Positions 11,783 to 23,572 are shown, counted from the first letter of the stretch. The stretch: 64,000 nt of DNA from Trileptium ribeirensis (GCA_030248225.1 JASANE010003537.1:1-64000), one strand, 5' to 3'. A program made the numbers and translations. The notes: generated by a model not told the origin, from the letters alone.

Positions 11783-11917
11783 GTTTCGCAACATTATAGC
11801 CATTGGTCGTCTGAAGATTCTTCTGAGGAAGCCGAATTACCTAGTAGCAAATGGCGTTGCAAAAACAGTCGGAGTCCTATTACCGTCGTTACTGAAGACG
11901 ATGAAGATTTGACTAAG
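11783..11917 (+). CDS. Exon 2 of the unknown gene, with an acidic Ser-rich segment
   Basis: Exactly 45 codons, phase 0 to phase 0, after the acceptor TATATATTTCAG. The segment reads VSQHYSHWSSEDSSEEAEL, then SKWRCKNSRSPITVVTEDDEDLTK. The SSEDSSEEAE stretch looks like an acidic casein-kinase-type patch (inference). The exon ends AAG/GCGAGT, so the intron starts with GC rather than GT. GC-AG introns are a known minor class and the surrounding bases fit one. If it were not spliced here, the frame would run into TAA eleven codons later. The next exon continues only in this phase, which supports splicing. Confidence 0.65.
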
Positions 11918-12169
11918 GCGAGTGCTCTAATTTTGCTCTAATATTAAAAAAAGTCTTTTAATTAGAATTATATGCGTATTGTAATAACGGAGTGTTAATT
12001 TAATTAGTAGTTACACAATATTCCGTGACGAACGATTGAATAAATATTGAAATGCAACTGCAGACTTCGGTATTATGTGCGGATCGCAGGCTATAACTAC
12101 TAGCGCAGTAATTTCGAGGGGCATTCAGTTAGTGCGTATTATATATAGGCTGCTCATTCGTATTCACAG

Positions 12170-12258
12170 GATTCCGTACAGAATGTACTTAAGTCGCTCT
12201 TTCGTTCGCATGCGTGTGATGAACTGCTTCACTTGAAAGGTCGCCGAACGAATTGCAG
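12170..12258 (+). CDS. Exon 3 of the unknown gene
   Basis: The acceptor is GCTCATTCGTATTCACAG and the donor is TGCAG/GTAACC. The 89 bases start in phase 0 and leave two bases (AG). Phase 0 is the only frame without a stop. The text DSVQNVLKSLFRSHACDELL, then HLKGRRTNC, looks like a helical segment with a Leu pattern followed by a basic stretch. The intron before it is 252 bp and the one after is only 50 bp. No family is recognised. Confidence 0.65.
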
Positions 12259-12308
12259 GTAACCGCTGTAACATGCATTGGGCTAATGATTTCTTCTTTG
12301 CGTTCCAG

Positions 12309-12387
12309 TTACATTAGTTACATTCTGTATAGATTCGTTGCTCCAGTTAGAAAAGAAACTGCAACAAAACTCCAAATATGCTCATAG
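12309..12387 (+). CDS. Terminal exon of the unknown gene
   Basis: The acceptor CTTCTTTGCGTTCCAG lies directly before 12309. The first T completes a Ser codon with the AG left by the previous exon. The frame reads YISYILYRFVAPVRKETATK, then LQICS and TAG (12385-12387). The four visible exons give about 129 residues. No strong AATAAA follows closely; AGTAAA near 12437 is a weak candidate. All phases fit, which makes this a credible gene end although the protein is unknown. Alternative splicing past this stop cannot be excluded. Confidence 0.6.
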
Positions 12388-13639
12388 CTAGATACACTTT
12401 CATACAAAAATAAGAAATCTTTTTGATATTGAAAGCAGTAAAAGATATAATTGTAGGAGACCGTTTATTCATATCATGAGTAGTAGTTTTAAAAATATTG
12501 TGTTAATTGTAGTGGTCAATGCGAAAGAAGGAAAAATACACATACATGTATTACCAGTAACTATATATGACACATGTATATATGCTGGCTTCTCGCTACT
12601 GTGGAGGTCGTCCACCGCAAACTAGTTATTTGGTATTCCGTAAACCATAGTTAATTCCAGCCAAATTTTCTCTAATCTTGTGGAACTTGTTTAATTTCAG
12701 TTGGTCGAATTTTTGTTCACATTTTTATAAATGCAATTACAAATTGATTTAGTTCCTATTGTGAATACGAGACTTCTGCATTTACTGCAGTATTCTGCTT
12801 CTGAAACCCGGTGATACGACTTTTTGAGAACAACATTAGATAGTGATAGGTTTAAGCAGTTTTGCTAGGCTATTAGTCTAAATTGCAAAACAGGTGTCTT
12901 AAATATAACATATGTGGTTGGTTACATAATAATTTTGGAACTTGGTTACTACATGGGTTCGTCTGTTGCAATTGCAGGTAACGAAATATATTAAAATATT
13001 TTTACGAAATGTGACAAAATGAAGTCCACCAAAATATTCATAATCTATGTAGCGAGAGATATTGGGATTTTTTTCTAATTAAACTTAGTACTCAGAGTTA
13101 CTCCTTGGCTCAAACTTAAGTTTTGATCGTGGGCCGCGTCAAAACATGTTCCATGGCTGTCTCATTAATATTTTGTGTTCTTATGAGAAATTAATTTTGC
13201 GAAACACTGAAAGCTAACTAAACATTATAATGAAAATACAGTGGTATAAACTTTTTTGGCTCTCTGCAAATACTCAACTTTTCAACTTAGTAAATACGTT
13301 ATATAGAATTTTTACTATTTAAGAAGAAACAGGTAACAACAGCATCGCCAGAAAACTTTAGCTGGGGTGGCAACCCCGCATTATGGGAGTGGGACTTGAC
13401 AGTGGTAAATTCAAGTGTTTTGCAGATTGAAAACTGGGAGCATGCCACTGCCAGCCATTCACAGAAATTATTAGTGTCTTGGCCTTGCAGTTAATGTAAT
13501 TATTGCAAAACTGCAGTCTCTGGCATGTAAGGTAGGGGTTACCTTCGTAAGGGTCCGACACCCTGAGCAATAGTTAGATCGTACCACGTTCTCTTTAATA
13601 TATCATACTAGTAACTCGCAATCGAGGTTGAAACGGAGC
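12388..13639. other. Non-coding stretch with a repeat remnant
   Basis: No exon seen. Positions 13358-13570 contain a GC-richer block with GGTAGGGGTTACC and AAGGGTC. That wording recurs near 22420, 31040 and 33935 and marks an undefined dispersed repeat. Confidence 0.4.
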
Positions 13640-14680
13640 GAGCGCAGTTTCACTTTTTTCAGTTATTTCGTTTAATCCCCTGTAACAGGCTATGTTTGAT
13701 GAATATACCAGCCTAAACCATCTTAAAAACACTAAACCCACCGAGAACAACTCACAACGCATCAAGCATTTGTGCTGGTTTTTATATAACCAAACCATCG
13801 TATTCAGATTACCGGAAAGCATATATAAACATTTGTTGGTGACGTGTACGCAATAGGTAACCAAACAACTGAAGACAGACTATATGCTGGAAATCGGGTT
13901 AATTGACACTAAACCCATTGAAAACGCATTAAAAGTCCTGAAATATGCACTGTGGACATTAGATATCTAAATCATTGTATTCAGTTTTAATAAATACCTA
14001 AGTATATATACCAGTCTTAATGCCTTACATGCAAAACATAATCAGAAAAATTAAAACGCACTGCATTTTAGAAATCGGGTTCGTCGACCAGAAAACCCCC
14101 TTGATATCCCAAGAAAATGTATAATATTGTCAAGTTGGGCTCAAGATATCAAAACCATCACATCAAGCGTGCTTGATAACCTAACACGCACTCATTGTAA
14201 GCAAAGAATGACACGGCGAAATTTGAAAAACCGTTATTTCTGGCAAAGGGTCAATGAACCATATTCCAGCCTACAGCGCCCAAAGAGAAACAAACCCCTT
14301 ACAGTGCTCATGGGGAGACCCCAGAAAGTGTCGTAGTCAGCAAAATTGTAGATCTCGTTGACATGATTCTGAGTATGGTCTCCATTTTTCGATGAGAAGC
14401 TTGTATCGCAAGACATGGGCTGAGAAAGACTGGTACCCGTATGGCCAGATGGCAAAGACCTCTTAAAACATGTTGTTGCCATGTTGATCCGGAATATGGG
14501 GTCGGAGCTGTTTCGCGTTAAACTAGAAGGGCATATTCTCATCACTTTAGCTATCGAATAAAAAATTTTCTCGAAATTTATCCTTCCGAAGATGCGTTAT
14601 GAATGACAGAAACAGATAACAAGAATTTTTCACGATTTTTCACCCTAGCGCCCTCAGTGGAAACTCTGCTTCAATCAAAT
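13640..14680 (+). repeat. Repeat R1, copy 1 (internal tandem units plus tail)
   Basis: The left part repeats a unit of about 177 bp. Landmarks ATCGTATTCAG (about 13797) and ATTGTATTCAG (about 13974) each follow AACCAAACC or TCTAAATC wording and precede CTGGAAATCGGGTT-like text. The right part is a non-repeated tail from AATTTGAAAAACCGTTATTTC (14220) to about 14680, also present in the copies at 18.0, 49.5 and 60.9 kb. Frames inside it are chance. Confidence 0.75.
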
Positions 14681-14689
14681 ATTTCCCCC

Positions 14690-15095
14690 TAGAATAATCA
14701 GTTCTTTTCCATCATCCGCCCTAACAACCGGAATTGGTCAATTTTGAAGATGCAGAGCTGATTTTGATATCAATCGATTCAGCTCGATGAGGCTGTTCAG
14801 AAAATACTCATTTACCCACATCCCCGAAAAATTTTTTTCGATTTTTTTGAGGAATCAATGGTCCCTTCCTAGGGAATCGAAAATTTTTTTCTTCGGAATA
14901 TGGTCATGTTGGGTACCATTCGACTAGGCTTGGTGTGAGAAATCTACTGGTGTGCAGTTTATTTAACCCTACGCCACCGTTAGAAAGTTATAAGGACCCA
15001 AGTAACCCTGAGAGGCGGCAATAAAATGCAGACCTTGCCGTTCACGATATACTAAGTTTTATTCTTAGCCTAAGCTAAGGCCCTTATATGAGACA
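14690..15095 (+). repeat. Repeat F5, single arm, copy 1
   Basis: One arm of the F5 foldback family, from AGTTCTTTTCC to the TTAGCCTAAGCTAAGG spacer. It aligns with 19551-19850 over its whole length (shared words CGATTCAGCTCGATGAGG, CTACGCCACCGTTAGAAAG). The opposite arm is missing here. It follows R1 directly, as the fuller copy at 19551 does. Confidence 0.7.
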
Positions 15096-17999
15096 TACAC
15101 TAAGCCTAAGCGGAAGACAATGGAAAAGAATCGAATAATCGTCTAACGTTTTGAATCTGTAAGGCTAAGTATGAGCCCAAGCCTAACTCTAAGCCTAGGC
15201 CCACAATTAAAATATACATTTAACCTAAAGTATTGATCCCAATGCTTCCCCACCATGGGGCCGCATGCCATATGCGGAAAATTACAGTAACTTTAGCAGT
15301 CTCTTTCAGAAGAAATTATGGTTCTAGAAATTTCGACAATCACCTTCCCTGGCGCAATCTTTCCTCTGCATAAAAGTGCATTGGACCTAGTATGCTGCAC
15401 ACAATTTCAAAAAGTTCTTTTCGAAGAAGTGTAAGACACTCTTCGAAATCACCATGTAAAGACGTAGTCCATTTCGAGTTTACACAACCTGGTTCTGAAG
15501 TGCGAACCCCTCAAAATTTTTAGTCTTGAAACCCCCAGGATCTGGGGAGCGTTTTAGAAATAAAAGTTTCCATTAACCCAGGGGTGTTGAAAGGTATAAT
15601 CACCAGCCACAACTGGAGGGGGCTGTTTTCGAAATAAAATCTTCCCGCCCAGTATAGGCCCTGAAGGTATAGGAGGACCACGCGGGGGCGGGGACCGGTC
15701 CCCCAGTTATTGTGGTGGTGAACCTCTTTAGTAAGGTCCCCCTTCATTTGTAAAATATTGGCTGCTGACAGACCATTGGTGCCCCTCATTTTTACGAGGC
15801 GTAATGCGCCCCTGCTAGAAGGGAGTACAATCATCTTGATAAATGCAGCGGGTAGATTAAAAATGATCTTTGCCTTGAATTCCAGCGTTTGAGGGTGTAT
15901 AATAACCTCCCAAAAACAGGGCGAGATAGGGGGTGTCGGACGAAATCTGTGTCTTGATTTCACATAATATACATAACTCTATTCCATTGTAAATTAGCAC
16001 ATATGTATAAATGTTTTGTTTCGCATTAGTGTCGCAATGTATCACCGACCAAATTATTTGAAATTATTTCTGATCAGCTACATTATTATTGCTAATTATT
16101 ATTTCATCTTTTCGAACGTTTTTTATTATGATAAAAATGTATGTCTAGTTTTTATTAATTTGAAAAGTGGCGCCATGAAGTCGCAACAAAATTCAAAGAT
16201 GCGAAAATTGTTGTCTTAAATATAACACTGCATTCGAAAAAATCTGAAATATAGGGGTCATTTCAACGAGATATTGGAATGATAATAAAGAATTAACCTA
16301 TGCTATAAAATTGTTTGTTAGCAAATAGTTGATACTACTCCTGCTCTAAAATAAGTTAGATGACATTGACATGACCAGACATCGGGGCTACCGATTACTT
16401 CAAGAAGCGTCATTGTGTCCGGCTCTTATGATAGAGTCGATCCCGGTCATCCCGTCAATATGGCGTGCAACGATGACTCCCAAAATTCGCATATCGTTTT
16501 ATATACGTGCAGTACATAATTTTGCGGAATCCCAGCGAACGGTTCAGTTTACCCACCTATGATCAAAGAGAATGCCCGTGAAATGCAAGGCTATACGCAT
16601 CAGTACAGCGCAAGACATACTGGAACGAGAACACATTTTTAAACATCTTTTCCTGCTTTCATTCGAGATGTTTTATGTTGCACATACAGAATATCTTGAG
16701 AAATTGCACTATTGTCGGGTATGAACAATTAGACCCGTTGTTGCCTTCAGATAAACATTTACACCCGTTGTTGTCTTCAGTTACTTCATTATGAAGCTAC
16801 TGCAAACTATTCTCGAATTCTACCGATAAAGTGCTACCTGATGCATATATAGCAATAGAAGTTCTAAAACTAGAGCTGCGTACCCCACGACAAATATAGT
16901 GGTATTCAATGTTGCCAATTTTTAGACACTAGTATTATGTGATTCCTTGATGCAGAGTTTTAAGATATTGCTGCTTTCTGACCTGCATCGAAAATGATAC
17001 AAACCTATTGAACAATGTCTCGTGCATCTTCTTAAATTGTGTGACATTATGTAGCAATTATTAAAGCATTTTAGGTGCCGAATAATGTCTTTCTTGCCCA
17101 GTTTAGGGCGAATATGTGATCCTGACACACCTTACCAACCTCCCTTGTGGATGGCAATAATGAACCTATTTTGACTTTTTTGTGAACCATATCACGATTT
17201 TACAACAGGCCACAATACATATTTAAAAAGGTGTAACAAGGTGCTTTATGAGAGCAATCTAGGCCAAGTTTTTTGTGGTAAGATCATGTCGAAGCTTTCC
17301 AATATAATTGATGAGTTAAAAACTCATGGGTACGACATATGATCCCCCAAAAAGTCCCCTATGTTCCATGGCCCCTCAAAATGGCCGTGGCCTTTTTGGG
17401 GGAACATAGGGGCCGGGGAACAGAAGCCGGGGAACATACATATGCACCCCGTATATCTATGTGTTAGCAAGCATGACCAACTAAAATATAAAATCTGAAA
17501 TATGCACCAGGCAATGTTGAATGGTACCCTCTGTGATATGCCTAGCAACGTTTTCCTGGTCATTCATAACAATGCATTTTGTTGTTACTCGTCAAAATAT
17601 GAGAAACACCGTAACTATCACCTGAAGAACACAGGTTGATTTATAACAGTCGTTTTCTAACAATTTTGAAAAAAGAACATTCATTAAGCTTTCACAAGAT
17701 ACGCCAATTTGTGTTTCAACGCGTTTGAACTATCAGGGAATAAAACAACAAATAATGCAGCTGCCCTCTTCAGATTGGGAAATGGAAGCAATATTTTTCC
17801 AACTTTTAGCTCGAAGTTAAAAATTTGGCGAATCCCGAAGAAACAAGTCCAAAATGTCAGTTATATACAATTTATTTGTTCATTTAACCACCATCAAATG
17901 GCACTAAACTGGTCTAAAAACATACCTTTTTCTAACAACTACTATTCTTTGTGCTCGCACAATTACCATAAAACGTAATTAGTATCTTGTACATATGTC
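15096..17999. other. Gene-free stretch with several remnants
   Basis: Positions 15050-15215 carry scattered AAGCCTA/TTAGGC words. Positions 15480-15960 are a GC-rich block whose 147-codon minus frame looks like non-coding repeat text. On the minus strand, 16922-17128 has a natural-looking frame (IRPKLGKKDIIRHLKCF) with an acceptor GGTGTGTCAG, but no recognised homology. Positions 17344-17412 hold two interleaved inverted repeats, described in the findings. Confidence 0.4.
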
Positions 18000-19400
18000 G
18001 CGAGCAAAGGTGAAACGAGAGCGAGCAATGTTTTATCAAGCGGGCATTTTATTTAATCACTTGTAACAGGCTTTGTGTTTTATGTATGTACTGCACTAAA
18101 ACCTCTGTAATCATGAATCCATTAAAACTCTAATGGCTCGTCGACCCTAAATCCATCGAAAACAGCTGAAAACGCGCTAAATATTCATGATGTTCTTTAG
18201 ATAACCAAACAATCGTATTCAGCCTACCGAAAATCCTAAATAGACTAGTCTTGATGTACGTGTACGTAATACGTAACAAAGCAACTGAAGCCAGACCCAG
18301 ACATTCTGGAAATCGACACTACATCCATGAAAAAGCATAAAATATGTACGCTGGCTCTAGATAACCAAATCATCGTATTCAGCATGCCGAAAAACCTCTA
18401 TATATACTATTTTCGATGCCATGTACCAAACTACAGAAGACCAACTATATCCTGCAAATGGGGTCATTGATATCAAACTCAATGAAAACGTCTGAAAAGG
18501 CATGATACTCCAATTGGAGTCTGAATAACCAAACCTTCGTACTCTGCCTACCGAAAAACCTAAATAGGTTCTGTTGATGCACTGACGCAATATGTTAACT
18601 AAGCAACTGAATACAGGATGTATTTTGGAACTCGGGTTTATTGGCCCAAACCCCATGAAAAGGCAAGAAATATGCACTAGACTCTAGATAACAATAATCA
18701 TTGTATTTAGCCTTCAGAAATATCTTTATATTGAAATAGACCACTAAATACCATTCTTGATGCCCTGCACGCAATACATAATCAGACAAATAAGAACGGA
18801 ATACATTTTGGAAATCGGGTGCTTCGACGGTAAAATCCTTGAAACCCTATCAAAAATATAATATAGTCATGCTGGACTGTAGATAGCTAAACCATTGCAT
18901 TTAGCGTGCTTGAGAACCTAACAGGTACTCGTTGTAGCGAGGTAAAACTATGCAATAACATGACGGAATTCGGAAATTTACTATTTCGGACAAAGGACCG
19001 ACGAACCATTTTCGGGATCACAGCGACCTAGGGAGTGATCTCGCAAAAGAGTCGTGCATACCAAAGATGTAGATCTCGAGCCGATTTTGTATGGTGTATG
19101 AAGCCTGTATCGCTAGATATGGGATGGGATACCGTATGGTCAGATTAGGCAAAGAACCTATAAAATATATGTTTTTTCTCATTTTAACCGGAAAGATGTG
19201 ATTGAGCCGTTCGGGTTCAAAAACTGAGCACATCGTGGTCACTTTTGTTATCGAACAAAAAATTGTAAAAATCCGTCTATCTGAAAATAAGTTATCAGTG
19301 ATGGCGAGATAAAAAGAAATTTTCAGTTTCCCCCTAGAGCCGTCAGTGAAAACTGCGTTCTCTTCGCTCGCTCTGTTCAAATATAACTGGGCCACTCACC
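18000..19400 (+). repeat. Repeat R1, copy 2 (longest tandem array)
   Basis: Five tandem units are marked by CGTATTCAG-like words near 18214, 18374, 18537, 18702 and 18893, giving periods of about 160, 163, 165 and 191. Each unit contains AACCAAAC, CCTAAATA and GGAAATCGGG-like landmarks. The tail (about 18960-19400) matches copy 1 in the same orientation, including GTAGATCTCG and GTTATCGAA. Confidence 0.8.
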
Positions 19401-19550
19401 TTTTGTTTTTGCCATTTCACCGAAAGAATGAAAATGCAACAAAACTATATGCGTGCTGTAAAGGCATACGAAACGCGATAAATTCAACAGTCAGACGCTA
19501 GTTAACCTGGGTAGCACGATTTTTTTGTAGCTAACGAAAAGAGATTCCCA

Positions 19551-20303
19551 GGTTCTTTTCCGTTATCCCCCAGCCAGAATTTAGCCAATTTTGAAAATAC
19601 AGAGCTGATTTTTGTATCAATCGATTCAGCTCGATGAGGCGGTTCAGAAAATACTCATTTTACTAACATCCCACAAAATTTTTTTTCGATTCTTTGAGAT
19701 CTTTTTTGGGAAACCCAAAAACTTTTCCTCGAAATATGATCATGTTGGGTGTCATTCGACTCGGCTTGGTGAGAGAAATTTACTGGTGTGTAGTTTATTA
19801 TAATCTACGCCACCGTTAGAAAGTCATAAGGGCTCAGGTAATCCTGAGGGTCGGTACGTTATAACGTTAGAAAAAAGAACAGCTTATACCGGGGTTCCAG
19901 GGGCGGCAGCTCCCCGACTTAGGACAAGTGTATGAATCATATAAGGACCTTAGCTTAGGCTAAGACTAAGGATTAGGCTTACCTTATCGAGAACGACTTG
20001 GCCTGCATTGTATTTTCGCCCCTCAGGGTTACTTGGGCCCTTATAACTTTCTAACGATGGCGTAGATTTCAATAACCAACACACGTGTAGATTTCTCTCA
20101 GCAAGCCGAGTCGAACGGTATCCAGAGTAAAACATTTTATTTTTGGGTTCCCAAAACCTCATACAATCGAAAAAATTTCAGGCATGTGGGTAAAATGAGT
20201 ATTTTCCGAACAGCCTGATCGAGCAGAATGGATTGATACAAAATCAGCTCTGTATCTTCAAAATTGACCAAATTCGGACTGGGGGAGATAAAGGAAAAGA
20301 ACC
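19551..20303. repeat. Repeat F5, full foldback palindrome
   Basis: The left arm (19551-19850) and the reverse complement of the right arm (20018-20303) align nearly end to end at roughly three quarters identity or better. Both start GGTTCTTTTCC and end with CCTGAGGG. The 167-bp spacer contains CTTAGCTTAGGCTAAG. No coding frame. The structure resembles foldback-type DNA elements; no target duplication was identified at the outer ends. Confidence 0.8.
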
Positions 20304-20891
20304 GACTCCCTAGGTATTTTTGATTCCATTATACGTTTGAGTCCGAAGACCACAGTTCAAAGCTCCCGGATATTAATCTGATCCAATGCAAAGGCCAAAA
20401 CGGAGCAAACTTTATCTCGTCATTTTCAAATCTTAACCGAACTTTTGAAGCAGAACGTCCAATAAAGCTTGATAGGTAATACCTGCGAATTACAGCAGGT
20501 GGATTTTAAATTTTAAGAGTCAAGGAACAGATAAGTAGTTGCTCTTCAAGAATATCACCCACAAAAGTTTAAAGAGCGTTAGCTTTTCGGCTTAAAACTC
20601 TAGGAAAGAAAACACACTGGGAGTCTCGTCATGTTACATGTAGATTTAAAGAAGCCGATTTCACTATGTATCAATATTTAATATTTAAATACAAAAGAAA
20701 ATAGCAGCTCACCTTTTATTATGGTTGATGTAGTTAGCATAGCCCTGCGTTTTGCTTCATGTAGTCTCGCAAGATGTATTTGCGGTGTGGAGATGGCACA
20801 AATATTTATTCATCATACGTACTGGTTTGTAATTTAACATTCGCGATATACAAATTTGTACTTTCTAAATGTATATATAAGTTATGCTTCT
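20304..20891. other. Non-coding stretch, nothing recognised
   Basis: AT-rich sequence without splice-framed open frames, palindromes or repeats that I could match elsewhere in the window. Confidence 0.5.
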
Positions 20892-21104
20892 ATGAGTAAT
20901 AGAACACTAAAATGTAACATATGTATTCGGACTGGGACCGAACCAACTGGGTCGCAGTTACTTCATGGAACTTGGCTAATTTTTCAAATGGCTTCTCTGG
21001 CAGCTGGTAAGCAGCATGATACAACAGATGGACTATCGAAGTACGAACAAAACTTTACTGAAAATAAACATCCACGTATTCTGGCAGACTATCTGCCGCC
21101 CTGA
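20892..21104 (+). CDS. Small uncharacterised frame, possible gene or exon
   Basis: Seventy codons from ATG to TGA with natural composition: a CNIC pair near the start (KCNICIRTGTEPTGS), a hydrophobic stretch (LIFQMASLAAGK) and a polar end (RILADYLPP). A donor-like CTG/GTAAGC lies in the middle, so the first half could instead be an exon. GC content is above that of the flanks. No family recognised and no upstream acceptor of note. Treat as a candidate only. Confidence 0.3.
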   Translation: MSNRTLKCNICIRTGTEPTGSQLLHGTWLIFQMASLAAGKQHDTTDGLSKYEQNFTENKHPRILADYLPP

Positions 21105-21199
21105 ATTTTTGTGATGGACAATTGAATTAAAATTTTCGTCAGGCTTTAAGCGCGCGACAATGCAAAACTAGTGAGGTGAACTATTTAATAGGGATGTAC

Positions 21200-21790
21200 C
21201 TGGGCCTAGCCTCGGCCCCGGGGCAACAAATTTAGCCCCGGTCCGGGGCAACAAATTTAGCCCCGGTCCGGGGCAACGTCGAAGCCCCGGCCCCGTTACA
21301 GCTAAAATTTAGGTGCCAGGGCTAGTGTTTCGGAAAAAATATTTTTTAATTAGTAGAACAGATAAACAATTGGCTACCAAATTAGTACAGCAGATAAACA
21401 ATCTGGAGCTTTAACTGAAGATATAATGCTTGTTACTAACTAGCACAGTGCAAATTCCACATCACTTTCATGAAACTGTGAACTTTCGCTGTGAAATTGT
21501 TTTAATGCATGACACAATATGGCAAATTGTTCAATTCATTTTTACGTGATAATCTTGAAGACTAGTAATTAAAAATGATTTGGTTATTGGTATATTTGCA
21601 TACATGCCGATGACGCATACACGCCCAAGACGAGGTAAAAGCCGGTAATCGGCGAAATTTTTGTGGAAGGTGGCCGATACTTTAGTGAGGATCTTCTTTT
21701 TGGTCGCCGCGTTAAATTGTCGCCTACGAGTTCACCTCACTCCGCGCGTTGGTGGGAGATCCGGATTCCCAGGGGGATTTTACTCCCTCC
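21200..21790 (+). repeat. Dispersed repeat R2, copy 1
   Basis: Starts with a CCCCGG/CCGGGG-rich head containing GGGGCAACAAATTTAGCCCC twice. It continues with AGTAGAACAGATAAACAAT, CTAACTAGCACAGTGCAA and CATACATGCCGATGACG, ending in a GC-rich tail (CGGTAATCGGCGAAATTTTT). The same order of blocks recurs at 24875-25420. The short frame 21663-21935 lies inside it and is not credited as a gene. Confidence 0.75.
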
Positions 21791-23572
21791 CATCGCCTTT
21801 CGGCATGTATGTATATGTGGTATATATATAGCTCTATATGCACTGGAAAATCGAACACATAGTAATTTTCGGTTAGCCCCGGTACAACACTACTATTTAA
21901 TGATAAAAATTACTCGTGAATGGTACAAACGATAGCCGCATGTGTTAATCATAACCTCTTATGCTAGTACCTCATAAAGGAATCCACTGCTGTTCTGCGT
22001 TCCAATAGCAATCTTGGATTATTCCTTTGTCATAGGAGGGAATTAAGCTCCATGCACTAGCCACTAACCTTTGTCGAAACTATTTCATTTTGTCCTTAAA
22101 GATCTATGCACGCATTAATACACATATAATGCGCGGTCAACTGAAGTGCTTCGCAGTATACATCTAGTTCACTCGATGCATATCAATGGGCAAACAATGA
22201 AAACATGTATAAAATATATATAATTTATAAGCGCGACAGAAAATTATCATGTCAAGGATAGTGATAGTTTTAGTCTTTTAGGTTGCACCTAATCGTGCGG
22301 ATGTATGCTGCAATGTAAGAGAAAATTAGCTACGCTATGCCGGATCCCTGAAATATAGATTTTCGGCATACCTTCCTCTCCAGATTATCAAAATTTTACC
22401 TATGGGCATGAGGTAGAGGTTTCCATGGGGGGTAGGGGTTACCCTTCTGACGTCAGATCCCTCTCCTCTAGCCATATTAGCCCCCAACTCACGCCGAAGG
22501 CAAGCTGAAAAATGGCGAGAATAAGATAAAATGGGGAAATTTGGCAAAAATTAGCAAAAATGATGAAAATATTAGTGAAATTTGAAAAAATAATGAGTTC
22601 TTAAAAATCAAAAAAATTCCTTCCCCGGACGAACCATCTACGGCCCCTTGGGCCAACGAACTTTAAACACCTTCGATGAGGGGGAAGCCAAAAATATCTG
22701 GGGCTTAAACTATGGGGCACCTGGAGAGAAGCCGAAATAACTAGGGTAGTGCTTCCATTTTTCGTGGGAAAGTCAAAATGAAACCACGGTAGCTTCGTAT
22801 CACCATGGCTTACAAGATACTAGTTTTAAGCCATAAGAGAAAAATTTGCGAACGGTTTAGTCGCGCAAGATCTGGGTTGACATAAACTGGAGATTATCAG
22901 AGTGCAAGAACTTGGGAGAGGTCGATACACCTGGTTGGCGGTACATATGTAGATAAATCCAAGTTCCAGTGGCGCTTAATATTTAAAATTTAAGGTCCTG
23001 ATTCCTGCTAATTTACATTGAGGTTACTGACTGGTTGAAGCCTTCCCATAGTTGGAGAAGCCACCTTTTGGATGCACCTGTATCATGATGAGCATAGGTT
23101 TGGTTATGATTTTCATTTAGTGACCGCTTACACAATTAACTAAGGTCTGCAGTATATATAAAACACGTGGCCGATTTGCGCTGGCAGGCACTGCTGTACA
23201 CGTGAAATTGTATGTAGGCTTGTGTTTTAGTTTTGCATTTTCTAGGCGATAGAGTATGCTTGTATATATAATATGAATAATCTACCACCATCTAATCAAT
23301 ATCTATTATATCCCAACACCTGTAAAATGAGGCGTCAGTCGTGACACCTTGAAAGGGCCCGTCAAAAATGAGGCGTCAGGGGCCGATATAGATGAAACTA
23401 CACCGGCGGGACGCCATACTTAAACAAATGTTATAACCGATACTAATGGAAAGCTGACCAAGCACAGAGAACGTCTTGATGTCACGAGCAATTGAACAGG
23501 ATATCCCCCCTCTAGGCTGTTCTTTTTTCTAACGTTATAACGCAGCCCTTCATATTTACTTGCGCTCCTCAC
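21791..23572. other. Gene-free stretch with repeat remnants
   Basis: No exon seen. Positions 22330-22740 hold a GC-richer remnant with GGGGTAGGGGTTACCC, similar to wording near 13530 and 31040. Positions 23290-23500 hold two AATGAGGCGTCAG words. The rest is unique AT-rich DNA. Confidence 0.4.

Noticed and set aside
14127..14545. Overlapping frames of 69 and 103 codons
   Set aside because: Inside R1 copy 1 and not conserved in copies 2 to 4.
15050..15215. Interstitial telomere array
   Set aside because: TTAGGC words are scattered and irregular and belong to the F5 spacer and its edge.
15520..15963. 147-codon minus-strand frame
   Set aside because: It lies in a GC-rich repeat-like block, has no domain, and its text reads like translated C-runs and repeat.
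19018..19395. 125-codon minus-strand frame
   Set aside because: It lies fully inside the R1 tail; the other R1 copies do not keep the frame open.
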